Below the pieces are notes generated by a model, which saw only the letters and a list, made by a program, of their open reading frames with translations, was not told the DNA's origin and ran no database searches. Position numbers and translations under genes: made by a program. 11,585 nt of DNA from Flavobacteriales bacterium (lineage in GTDB: Bacteria; Bacteroidota; Bacteroidia; Flavobacteriales_E; Vicingaceae). The stretch is from the NCBI GenBank assembly GCA_016763135.1, contig JAESUI010000308.1, positions 1 to 11,585 of the forward strand. The letters are read 5' to 3'. Of the stretch, positions 1 through 6,705 are shown one piece after another; the stretch's first letter is position 1, and every line of letters starts with the position of its first letter.

Positions 1-8
1 CGATGCTG

Positions 9-374
9 TTAAGCATATTTTGCAGAAAACTTAAAGAAAGTTGTGTTCTTATCTGTTGAAGATCCTTGTGCAGATATTTTTAAAACATCATCTTCTTGAC
101 TATGCTTTATGGTAATATCAACTTCACCATCTTCATTAGGATTAAGAATAGCTAGAAATTTGCAACGCCCAATTTCTTTAAGTGTACACTCTCTTTCTAA
201 TACTTTATCAAGTAGTTCTTTTATAATCTGTATTTGAACAACTCCTGGAGTAATAGGGTTTTCTGGAAAATGACCATCAAATATTTTATGAGAAGCATTA
301 AGCTTAATAGTCGCATTAATAGTGCCGTCTATATTTTTCAATTCAGTTATAGTGAAGAAATCGTTGATTAACAT
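9..374 (-). CDS. FabZ-like hotdog-fold 3-hydroxyacyl-ACP dehydratase family protein, with Gln at the usual catalytic Glu site
   Basis: A 121-residue single hotdog domain, slightly shorter than typical FabZ (about 140 to 150). Residues 34 to 45 carry the FabZ/FabA active-site signature GHFPENPITPGV, with the catalytic-type His at H35. In FabZ the second catalytic residue, Glu, lies 14 positions after the His; here that position is Q49 (sequence GVVQIQIIKE). The protein would be expected to dehydrate 3-hydroxyacyl-ACP intermediates to trans-2-enoyl-ACP during polyene extension. The Glu-to-Gln change means activity is not assured, and it may be a modified or non-catalytic hotdog protein. It is the last complete gene of the operon in the window and starts 2 bases after the LolA-like gene stop. 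The TAA stop is at 9-11, so the gene is complete. Family assignment is firm; the reaction is inferred. Confidence 0.85.
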   Translation of the reverse strand: MLINDFFTITELKNIDGTINATIKLNASHKIFDGHFPENPITPGVVQIQIIKELLDKVLERECTLKEIGRCKFLAILNPNEDGEVDITIKHSQEDDVLKISAQGSSTDKNTTFFKFSAKYA

Positions 375-376
375 TC

Positions 377-1009
377 TTATAAAGTATTAAATATTGATGA
401 TTTTATTGAGGTGTTAAATTTATCATTAAAAAACTTCATCACACTTTTATCACCAGATTTCTCAAAGAAAGTGAGTGTCTTTAATCGAATAGTTTTTTTA
501 GAAAATGTTAACTCAATGGTATTGAAGATGGCTTTTAGTCTTTTGTTTTTAGGTGTTAATTCTACAATGTAGAAATCTTTATTGCTGTAATATTTACTCG
601 TAAAATCTTTGTTGTCAAATATTTGCCCGTTAATTAAACCCAGCATTAGTTTATTGATTTTCCCCATCATTTTACTAGCGCCTTTAATGTTCTTCTCTTT
701 ACCGTTATCTTTAATTCGAACTTTACCATTATTAATTAATAACACATAATTGAAAGGAGAGGTTTGTTCCCATCTCATTTTATCGTGCTGTTGGTAATAA
801 AATTTTCCTTTAGAAATTTGAGTTTTTTTCATAAAACTCACATGCTTTTCTTGTGTGAAATCGGCAACTATAGAAGTAGTTTCTTTTGATTGTTTAATGA
901 GTTTGTTTTTAAGCTCAGTAGGATTCTTTAATGGTGTCTTTTCTTGAGCAAATGTGCTAAATGAAAAGGTTATTAATAGTGATAATATGATTGTGTATTG
1001 CTTATTCAT
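377..1009 (-). CDS. LolA-like periplasmic outer-membrane lipoprotein carrier
   Basis: A 210-residue exported protein. Residues 1 to 21 form a signal peptide: Asn-Lys at the start, a hydrophobic core, then a cleavage site of type TFA|Q after A21. The mature part has the LolA pattern: a helix rich in Lys/Glu, then DFTQEK (50-55), a SKGKFYY strand (66-72) and the hallmark MRWEQTSPF starting at M78, followed by alternating beta strands. LolA proteins carry acylated cargo across the periplasm to the outer membrane. Dedicated LolA paralogues are a regular part of aryl polyene and flexirubin clusters, where they are thought to move the polyene-lipid or a precursor; that role is inferred here from context. 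The start overlaps the end of the deacetylase-family gene by 8 bases, so translation is probably coupled. The housekeeping lolA is probably elsewhere in the genome. Confidence 0.88.
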   Translation of the reverse strand: MNKQYTIILSLLITFSFSTFAQEKTPLKNPTELKNKLIKQSKETTSIVADFTQEKHVSFMKKTQISKGKFYYQQHDKMRWEQTSPFNYVLLINNGKVRIKDNGKEKNIKGASKMMGKINKLMLGLINGQIFDNKDFTSKYYSNKDFYIVELTPKNKRLKAIFNTIELTFSKKTIRLKTLTFFEKSGDKSVMKFFNDKFNTSIKSSIFNTL

Positions 1010-1763
1010 AAGCTTTTTCGTTGATTAGTTCTGGTAAAGAAACAATATTTATGCCGTTGTTTTTGCAGTATTGAATTATTTCGGGTAATACTTCTACAGC
1101 AACTTTTTGAGTATCATGAAAAAGTAGGATAGAACCATCTGATATCTTCTTAGTTACTGAATTATAAAGCGCTTTCGCATCATCTGTTTTAGTACCTAAT
1201 GATCGAATAGACCACCCGATAGATTTAAGATTTAGTGCTGATATTGCTTTTTTATACCTTGGTGTTGTAATACCAAAAGGAGGTCTAAAAAACAAAGGTT
1301 TTTTCTTTATTGCATTTTCTATAGTTGCTGAGCATCTAGTAATATCTTGTTTAAGCTTGGATGTAGGGGTTGTTGTTAGTTGTTTAGTGTGCGAAAAAGA
1401 ATGATTCCCAATTGTATGACCTTCATTGTAAATCCTTTGTAAGACTTCTTTCTGACCTTCAATTTTATGACCAATTACAAAGAATGATGCTTTAACATTT
1501 TCTTTTGCTAAAATATCTAAGATTTTAGGAGTTATCTCTGGGTCAGGTCCATCATCAAAAGTGATGGCAATTCCTTTATTTGAACCTTTGTTAATTGATT
1601 TAACAAAATAATTTAATTGGATAAGACCAGAGCCAAAAACGATTGTCAAGAAATAAAAGATTCCTATTCCGGTAATTAAAAATGCGAAATAGGGATTTTC
1701 ATAAAAATAGACTGATACAATCAACGCTATTACTGTAAACGCTAATGTAAGGTTATGCTTCAA
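1002..1763 (-). CDS. Membrane-anchored polysaccharide deacetylase (NodB-domain) family protein
   Basis: A 253-residue protein. Residues about 5 to 21 and 25 to 44 are hydrophobic and look like two membrane segments; the rest is a NodB-type carbohydrate esterase 4 domain. Visible motifs: TFDDGPD (68-74, metal- and base-type D70 D71), HSFSH (121-125, the metal His pair), RPPFG (160-164), and LLFHDT (212-217, catalytic-type H215). The motif 4 region reads GWSIRSLGT (182-190). The core metal and catalytic residues are therefore intact. The family removes N- or O-acyl groups from amino sugars or other polymers in a metal-dependent way. The substrate in this operon is unknown: it may process a sugar or acyl group on the envelope-linked polyene. 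It overlaps the preceding KS-like gene by 11 bases and the next gene by 8, so it is embedded in the operon and not a chance neighbour. Confidence 0.87.
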   Translation of the reverse strand: MKHNLTLAFTVIALIVSVYFYENPYFAFLITGIGIFYFLTIVFGSGLIQLNYFVKSINKGSNKGIAITFDDGPDPEITPKILDILAKENVKASFFVIGHKIEGQKEVLQRIYNEGHTIGNHSFSHTKQLTTTPTSKLKQDITRCSATIENAIKKKPLFFRPPFGITTPRYKKAISALNLKSIGWSIRSLGTKTDDAKALYNSVTKKISDGSILLFHDTQKVAVEVLPEIIQYCKNNGINIVSLPELINEKAYE

Positions 1764-2703
1764 GTGATTGCAGTAAGGTTAACCCAATGTTTGAATTATT
1801 GAGTGTGTTGTATATCAATATTTGGTTGCCTGATTTTTGATTGATCATTTCTGTAGCTAAATGCATTCCAAAAGCAGCAGTTGTTAAATGATAGCCTGTG
1901 TGTTGCTCCACAGGAATTACCTCTATAGAATCAAATAGATTTTTAATCTCACTATCACTTACAGTTCCATAAGAATTAGACAGTACTAAATCTACATCAG
2001 CTAAAGAAGTATTGTTTCTTTCTAAAAACTCATTTATAATCTTTTTAGAATCAGAAGTGTTTAACCCAACGGTATAGCTATCCACTAATTTAGCTTTACT
2101 TGTTTCCGTTTTATTGTTTGATAACATGAAAAACGAAGCGCTAGATGTTAGTTTGTTTTTAATTGAATCCAAACCAAACTGCCCTGTCAATTCACCTAAT
2201 AAAGGAATTTCTTCATCAACAGCACCAACAAGTATGTTTGAATCATCTTCGTTTAGGCATAGTATAGCATCAATTAAAGCGTGTTCAAAAGAAAGACTGT
2301 TTTGGGTGTGTGTTACATTATAGTTATGATTCTTTAATTCTAAAGAAATCTGACCAGCAATAGTGTTATGTGTTGATTGTATAAAAGCAGTAGGAGGAAT
2401 CAATCCTTTTAAAGTCAACGCATTGTTTAAGAACTTTTCAGTATCTGCTAAACAACCTAAAGCTGTACCAACAATTATAGCATCTGGATTTTCAATACCG
2501 GATTGCTTCACACAATCTTTAGCACAAGTTAAACCCATTCTAATAATCTTACTCATTCTACGAAGTGCAGTAGGAGCAATAAATTCTTTATAATTGGGTG
2601 TGATTAACTCATTATTCTCATCTAAAAGAGTTAACTCATTAATCCAATTTTCGTTTTGAAAAGAATTTTGATGTGATATGGTTGAACAAGCATTTATATA
2701 CAT
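1753..2703 (-). CDS. Degenerate beta-ketoacyl synthase, chain-length-factor-like subunit
   Basis: A 316-residue thiolase/KS-fold protein, shorter than a full KS (about 390 to 410). Recognisable KS blocks include IIVGTALGCLADTEKF (76-91) and STHNTIAGQISL (110-121). The nucleophile region aligns by eye as THTQNSLSF against STACSSGAN of its neighbour, placing N135 where the catalytic Cys should be. The HGTGT block is replaced by NSYGT, losing the first catalytic His, and the region matching K-x-GHTL reads EQHTGYHLTTAAF. It is therefore predicted to be catalytically dead, like the chain length factor of type II polyketide synthases, which pairs with an active KS. It starts 1 base after the stop of the intact KS at 2705-3883, supporting such a heterodimer. 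The pairing is inferred; the loss of active-site residues is read directly. Confidence 0.8.
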   Translation of the reverse strand: MYINACSTISHQNSFQNENWINELTLLDENNELITPNYKEFIAPTALRRMSKIIRMGLTCAKDCVKQSGIENPDAIIVGTALGCLADTEKFLNNALTLKGLIPPTAFIQSTHNTIAGQISLELKNHNYNVTHTQNSLSFEHALIDAILCLNEDDSNILVGAVDEEIPLLGELTGQFGLDSIKNKLTSSASFFMLSNNKTETSKAKLVDSYTVGLNTSDSKKIINEFLERNNTSLADVDLVLSNSYGTVSDSEIKNLFDSIEVIPVEQHTGYHLTTAAFGMHLATEMINQKSGNQILIYNTLNNSNIGLTLLQSLEA

Positions 2704-2704
2704 C

Positions 2705-3883
2705 TTATGCTTTCTTAAAAATTACGGTTGAGTTATTTCCTCCAAACCCAAATGAGTTAGATAAAACAATATTAACTTCTTGTTCTTTATTTAAATTAAC
2801 TACAGGTACTAACTTAGTATCAGTAATAGGAGTGGAGAAATTTAAGTTTGGAAAAATTACATTATGCTGTAATGCCAATATTGAGTAAACTGCTTCAATA
2901 GCACCAGAGGCAGCAAGTGTATGTCCTGTGTAAGCCTTAGTAGAACTAAAAGGAGGTACATTATCTTTAAATACATTGATTAGTGCTACTGATTCTGATA
3001 AATCATTATTTGGTGTTCCTGTGCCATGTGCATTAACATAAGACACTTTAGAAGGATTTATACTTCCTTTTTTTAGTGCATTTGAAATGGCTAAAGTTGC
3101 TCCTTTTCCATCTGGAGATGAAGCTGTCTGATGATATGCATCAGCAGTATTTGCCCATCCAGCTAAAGTAGCTAAGGGTTTGTTATTTGTTATGGCTAAA
3201 CTTTTATCGTTTTCTAAGACTAAAAAGCCTCCACCTTCACCAAGGTTTAACCCATCTCTATTTTCATCAAATGGTTTAACCCATTCATCAGAATAAATCA
3301 TTAATGATCGAAATCCTTCTTCAGTAAAGTGAGTAAAACTATCAGACCCTCCAACCAGTACACGATCTAACTTATTTTGTTGCATTAAACGAGCACCTAA
3401 CATTATGGCATTTGCTCCAGATGAACACGCTGTAGATAACGTGTTAATGTATCCAGATATCCCTAATGCTTTTGCAATTCGTTCAGTAGTGTTTCCACTA
3501 TCATGAGTTGTTACTAATGATATGTCAGGGCTTTCAGTTTCTAATCGTTGTTTGTAATATTTTTCGGTATTGTCCATTCCTCCAACTGAAGTTGCAGAAA
3601 TTAAACCTGTTCTTATTGCATCATTATGTTGATGACCTTTCCAGGCTTCTTTGGCTGCAGCTAGACCAAGTAAAGATGTACGAGAAATAGGAGAGGAGAC
3701 ATTTAATCGTTCAATTAAATCTTCATTACTCAGTTTTACTTCGCCAGCTAAAATATTCTTGTTTAAATCAAGAAATTTTATTGGCGCTATACCTGTTTTT
3801 TTGTTCTTAAGTGATCGGTAGTTTTCTTCTACATTTAATCCAATAGCTGAGATTACGCCTACGCTTGTGATGTAAATACTCAT
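2705..3883 (-). CDS. Beta-ketoacyl-ACP synthase, FabF-like (KS 3)
   Basis: A 392-residue condensing enzyme of the FabB/FabF type that joins malonyl-ACP to a growing acyl chain with loss of CO2. The full catalytic set is visible: nucleophile C153 in STACSSG, H286 in NAHGTGTP, K316 in SSTKAYTG and H321 in GHTLAASGA. The substrate-gating region PFDENRDGLNLGEGGG (204-219) and the C-terminal FGFGGNN glycine loop are intact. Length is normal for the family. In this pathway it would perform one of the elongation steps of the aryl polyene chain. It lies 18 bases after ACP 2, the widest gap in the operon, and 1 base before the degenerate KS-like gene that probably forms its partner subunit. Which of the three intact KSs does initiation and which does elongation cannot be told from sequence. 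Confidence 0.93.
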   Translation of the reverse strand: MSIYITSVGVISAIGLNVEENYRSLKNKKTGIAPIKFLDLNKNILAGEVKLSNEDLIERLNVSSPISRTSLLGLAAAKEAWKGHQHNDAIRTGLISATSVGGMDNTEKYYKQRLETESPDISLVTTHDSGNTTERIAKALGISGYINTLSTACSSGANAIMLGARLMQQNKLDRVLVGGSDSFTHFTEEGFRSLMIYSDEWVKPFDENRDGLNLGEGGGFLVLENDKSLAITNNKPLATLAGWANTADAYHQTASSPDGKGATLAISNALKKGSINPSKVSYVNAHGTGTPNNDLSESVALINVFKDNVPPFSSTKAYTGHTLAASGAIEAVYSILALQHNVIFPNLNFSTPITDTKLVPVVNLNKEQEVNIVLSNSFGFGGNNSTVIFKKA

Positions 3884-3901
3884 ATTTTGGTTAATTATAG
3901 G

Positions 3902-4156
3902 TTATTTTCTGTTTTTTTGGATATAATCAGCCAATGAATTAATAGTATCGAAAATTTCTTTTCCTTCTTCAGGATTTGCTAATTCAATTCCATAATCATT
4001 TTCCAATAAAACAATTAATTCCAAAGCGTCAATAGAATCTAAACCCAATCCTCCTCCAAAAAGGGGCATGTCGTCTGAAAAATCAGTAACATTAACATCT
4101 TCTAGGTTTAAACGATCAATGATTTGTTCCTTTAATTTTTCTTTTAAATCTTCCAT
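3902..4156 (-). CDS. Acyl carrier protein (ACP 2)
   Basis: An 84-residue acidic four-helix carrier protein of normal ACP length. The phosphopantetheine attachment serine is S41 in GLGLDSIDALEL (36-47), followed by the conserved helix II pattern LIVLLENDYGIEL. It would carry the growing polyene chain as a thioester in the cytoplasm after activation by a phosphopantetheinyl transferase encoded elsewhere. It sits between the short KS-like gene (11-base gap) and KS 3 (18-base gap). Its helix II core, DSIDALEL, differs from DSLDYVDL in ACP 1, so the two carriers are clearly distinct and may be used for different stages or partner enzymes. That division of labour is inferred. Confidence 0.93.
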   Translation of the reverse strand: MEDLKEKLKEQIIDRLNLEDVNVTDFSDDMPLFGGGLGLDSIDALELIVLLENDYGIELANPEEGKEIFDTINSLADYIQKNRK

Positions 4157-4167
4157 TTTAATTAAAT

Positions 4168-4785
4168 TTAACTAGCCGTATATAGCCCACTTAGGATTTT
4201 AGACTCAAGTGGCAAATTTAACTGTTTTAAATCTTTTTTAGTGACAAAAAAGAAGAAAGCTTCAATTTTATTGTCATCAACATTTACCCAGCCACAAAGA
4301 GCAGCCTCAGCATTTTTATTTAACAGTATATTACAATAGTTAGTGAAATATTCAGTATCAAAGTTTTTTGATATTGTAAACATATTTTCTCCAAACCATT
4401 TATTTCTAATGGAAATTTCACCGATTAGAATATTTGGCAAAGTGTATACAAATAGTGATGGGCTTGGAATTCCACCATCTTTATAAGAATCAAGAAATTT
4501 AATATCCGTTTTAGCGCTTGATCGTTGATTGGAAAATAACAATGCGATATCATTCTCGCCATAGCTTTCTATTTCTGGAAAGCTATTTTTAATCAATTCA
4601 GTTCCTATAAAACCAACTTTAGATAATTCGTCCATTTTATGAAACTTAGAATATTTTATACCTAAAGAGGTATATAGCTCGCTAATTATTTCATCAAGAG
4701 AATCAGTATTAAATGTGTTTATTATTTTTCCATTTACACTGCAGCTAGCTGAAGAAATATGACAATATGAGCTGATATAGTTCAT
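4168..4785 (-). CDS. Short degenerate KS-like protein (ketoacyl-synthase N-terminal-type domain)
   Basis: A 205-residue cytoplasmic protein with weak but traceable similarity to the N-terminal half of a KS. The run IALLFSNQRSSAKTDIKFL resembles the KS stretch before the active site. Next, PSPSLFVYTLPNILIGEISI matches the dimer-interface block, and AALCGWVNV matches the strand after the active-site helix. The region that should hold the catalytic Cys reads MFTISKNFDTEYF, with no Cys, and the C-terminal half carrying the His/Lys residues is missing. There is no sign of a frameshift: the frame is open from an ATG overlapping the preceding KS stop (ATGA) to its own stop. Predicted to be non-catalytic; probably an accessory or chain-length-type partner of KS 2. 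The exact role is unknown and the family call is by eye, so moderate confidence. Confidence 0.68.
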   Translation of the reverse strand: MNYISSYCHISSASCSVNGKIINTFNTDSLDEIISELYTSLGIKYSKFHKMDELSKVGFIGTELIKNSFPEIESYGENDIALLFSNQRSSAKTDIKFLDSYKDGGIPSPSLFVYTLPNILIGEISIRNKWFGENMFTISKNFDTEYFTNYCNILLNKNAEAALCGWVNVDDNKIEAFFFFVTKKDLKQLNLPLESKILSGLYTAS

Positions 4786-5870
4786 TTTAATTTTCTAATT
4801 ATTGCTGAAGCATTACATCCTCCAAAACCAGATGCAGTTTTTAATATGGTTGTAACTTCTTTTTCTAAATTCTCTGCAAGAATGTTAATTCCTCCAGATG
4901 TTCCTTCTTCTTTAAATCCTAAGCTCTTTATTAAAGTATTGTTTCTTATTGATTGCATAGCGATAGCAGATTCAATTAAACCAGCAGCGCCTAAGGTATG
5001 TCCAAAGTAACCTTTAAGACTATTTAATGGAATATTATTCATATCAAGTCTGTCAAAAGCAATTGATTCCATTTCATCATTAAAAAGAGTACCTGTTCCG
5101 TGTGCCGAAATGAAATCTATTTCAGCAACGTTAACATTTCCTAATTCTAAGGTTTTAGAAACAGTTCTATACAATCCTTCTCCAGTTCTTGAAGGCCCTG
5201 AAATATGGTTGGCATCATTAGAAGATGTTCCTTCAACAAACTCAAGAGGTTCAGTTTTAAAAACTGATTCATCATCAGACATTAAAACTCCTGCAGCAGC
5301 TTCGCCAAGTGTAATTCCCTTTCTTTCTTTATCAAATGGCTGACAAGGCTCATCACTAACAGCATATAAAGATTGGAAACCATATAAAACAAAACTACTA
5401 ATGGCATCTGCACCAATTACAAATGCATGTTTGTATGTATTAGATTGAATAAAATTATTGGCAGTATTCATAGCTAATACTCCAGATATACAGGCATTAG
5501 AAATTACAATTGGGGTGTGAGCAAGATTAAATTCTTTCTGTAATTTATTGATTGATTGTTGAATAGGAGTTGTAAGATTGTCTTCAATATCACCCTTAGT
5601 AGTACTAATAATAACGATTGTATCTTCTGAATCAATAATGCTTGCGGCAGACTCATTAACAATGTTGTTCAAACAGTTGGAAAGTAAATAATCAAATTTA
5701 TAATCTACTGTTAAAATTTTTATCTTAGATAGGTGTAAATCTTCTTTTCCAACACCAACATTTTTAAAAAGGTTAATCCCTGATTTACCATTTTTAACTT
5801 GTAAAAAATTTTCCTGAGCAGAGCTTCCGAGGGGGGAGATAATATTTTCAGAACCAATGTATGTAATCAT
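4782..5870 (-). CDS. Beta-ketoacyl-ACP synthase, divergent FabF-like (KS 2)
   Basis: A 362-residue condensing enzyme, somewhat shorter than KS 1 (406) and KS 3 (392). Catalytic residues are present: C127 in SNACISG, H257 in SAHGTGTL, K286 in LKGYFG and H291 in GHTLGAAG. The gating block PFDKERKGITLGEAAAG (178-194) and the C-terminal ASGFGGCNAS loop are also kept. The nucleophile motif NACIS is less standard than TACSS, and the N-terminal part is compact, so it is a specialised enzyme and not housekeeping FabF. Expected to catalyse decarboxylative condensation on ACP-bound intermediates. Start and stop both overlap neighbours by 4 bases (ATGA), linking it tightly to the thioesterase gene before it and the short degenerate KS after it. 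Substrate is inferred from context only. Confidence 0.9.
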   Translation of the reverse strand: MITYIGSENIISPLGSSAQENFLQVKNGKSGINLFKNVGVGKEDLHLSKIKILTVDYKFDYLLSNCLNNIVNESAASIIDSEDTIVIISTTKGDIEDNLTTPIQQSINKLQKEFNLAHTPIVISNACISGVLAMNTANNFIQSNTYKHAFVIGADAISSFVLYGFQSLYAVSDEPCQPFDKERKGITLGEAAAGVLMSDDESVFKTEPLEFVEGTSSNDANHISGPSRTGEGLYRTVSKTLELGNVNVAEIDFISAHGTGTLFNDEMESIAFDRLDMNNIPLNSLKGYFGHTLGAAGLIESAIAMQSIRNNTLIKSLGFKEEGTSGGINILAENLEKEVTTILKTASGFGGCNASAIIRKLK

Positions 5871-6289
5871 ATCTTAATTCCCATTTTCTTCTTCCAGTCT
5901 TCGTAAAAATCGGGTGTTAGTAACTCTAATGCTCTTGTCTCTACTGATAGGAATATTTGAATGGCTTGTCCTGTAGCACTTACTTTTCCTGTAGAAAGGT
6001 TGATGATTTCATATTGAAATATGATTTTTGCGGCTTTAGAAGGAATCATTGTTGTAATGATTTTAGCCCGCTCACCATAGTTTATTGGAGACTTATGGTT
6101 GATTACTGATTTAACAATAGGAGTGAAGAAACCTTTGTGATAGATATCTAAATATTCAATACCATATTGTTTTCCAAAAGCTTCTCTACCATCTTCAAAA
6201 AATTTTAAGTAGTTCCCATGCCATACAACGCCCATAGCATCAGTTTCGCTAAAACGTACATCAAATTCTATTTCCGTTTTTAAACTCAT
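5867..6289 (-). CDS. YbgC/4-hydroxybenzoyl-CoA-type hotdog thioesterase
   Basis: A 140-residue single hotdog domain of the acyl-CoA/ACP thioesterase family. The signature lies at residues 12 to 30: RFSETDAMGVVWHGNYLKF, with the catalytic Asp of this family at D17 and the conserved H24 and N26. A second conserved stretch, SPINYGERAKI, follows in the middle. Length is normal. Such enzymes hydrolyse acyl or aryl thioesters. In aryl polyene loci a thioesterase could release the finished chain from ACP, supply a free acid, or remove stalled intermediates; the sequence does not tell which. It overlaps the dehydratase-like gene before it and KS 2 after it by 4 bases each (ATGA), indicating coupled translation. 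Confidence 0.9.
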   Translation of the reverse strand: MSLKTEIEFDVRFSETDAMGVVWHGNYLKFFEDGREAFGKQYGIEYLDIYHKGFFTPIVKSVINHKSPINYGERAKIITTMIPSKAAKIIFQYEIINLSTGKVSATGQAIQIFLSVETRALELLTPDFYEDWKKKMGIKI

Positions 6290-6705
6290 ACACCAACAAC
6301 AATTTTCATTTCACATTCAACTAATAAGCTGTTACCAACATAGTTTTTCCCTTTTATCAAATAAATGTTTTCAAATTGATGTAGCTGAGTAACTGTTGTT
6401 ATAATTTCATCACCTATACTTGGTAATTGATGAATTTTTAATTTAGAAATAGCTCCAATAAAACCAATTTTTGGCTCTCCTCCTTCTTGTTGCCCTACAT
6501 AACTAAAACCAGCAGCAACAGTTTGAGCAATATTTTCAATTAAAGCGGGTTCTTGTAGCTTTTCATTTTTAAAGAAAATATTTTCTTTATTTACAATAAA
6601 TGATGAAATAAAACTGTCTTCATTAACAGATGTTAAGCTGTCTATCATTACAAAAGGAACCTTTTGAGGGATGATGTCTGCAGTCTTTTCTTTTGAAAGC
6701 AACAT
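6286..6705 (-). CDS. Hotdog-fold dehydratase-like protein (aryl polyene ApeP/FabZ-related)
   Basis: A 139-residue hotdog protein. The N-terminal IIPQKVPFVMIDSL (11-24) corresponds to the FabZ motif LPHRxPFLLVD, and PALIENIAQTVAAGF (53-67) to the FabZ active-site helix PGVLxxEAxAQ, so E57 matches the catalytic Glu. The preceding GHFPxxP loop with the catalytic His is absent (it reads FFKNEKLQEP), and the His of LPHR is Gln. The later IGFIGAISKLKIHQ strand and GDEI turn match the family. It is best read as a dehydratase paralogue of the short type found in aryl polyene loci, acting on 3-hydroxyacyl-ACP alone or with the FabZ-like protein at the operon end. Note the complementarity: this one keeps Glu and lacks His, the other keeps His and lacks Glu. 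Starts by TAATG overlap with the acyltransferase stop. Confidence 0.78.
   Translation of the reverse strand: MLLSKEKTADIIPQKVPFVMIDSLTSVNEDSFISSFIVNKENIFFKNEKLQEPALIENIAQTVAAGFSYVGQQEGGEPKIGFIGAISKLKIHQLPSIGDEIITTVTQLHQFENIYLIKGKNYVGNSLLVECEMKIVVGV

Noticed and set aside
2114..2888. Plus-strand open frames of 69 to 76 codons at 2114-2323, 2363-2593 and 2673-2888
   Set aside because: They lie antisense within, or across the junction of, the KS-like and KS 3 genes, which have clear family motifs; the predicted peptides show no recognisable domain.
3508..3690. Plus-strand open frame of 60 codons
   Set aside because: Antisense to KS 3, with low-complexity Leu-rich product; a shadow frame.
4168..4785. 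Reading the short KS-like gene as a frameshifted remnant of a full KS
   Set aside because: The downstream gene is a complete ACP starting 11 bases later; no sequence for a missing C-terminal KS half exists between them.
5110..5343. Plus-strand open frame of 77 codons
   Set aside because: Antisense to the conserved KS 2 gating and C-terminal region; Ser/Pro-rich product with no family likeness.
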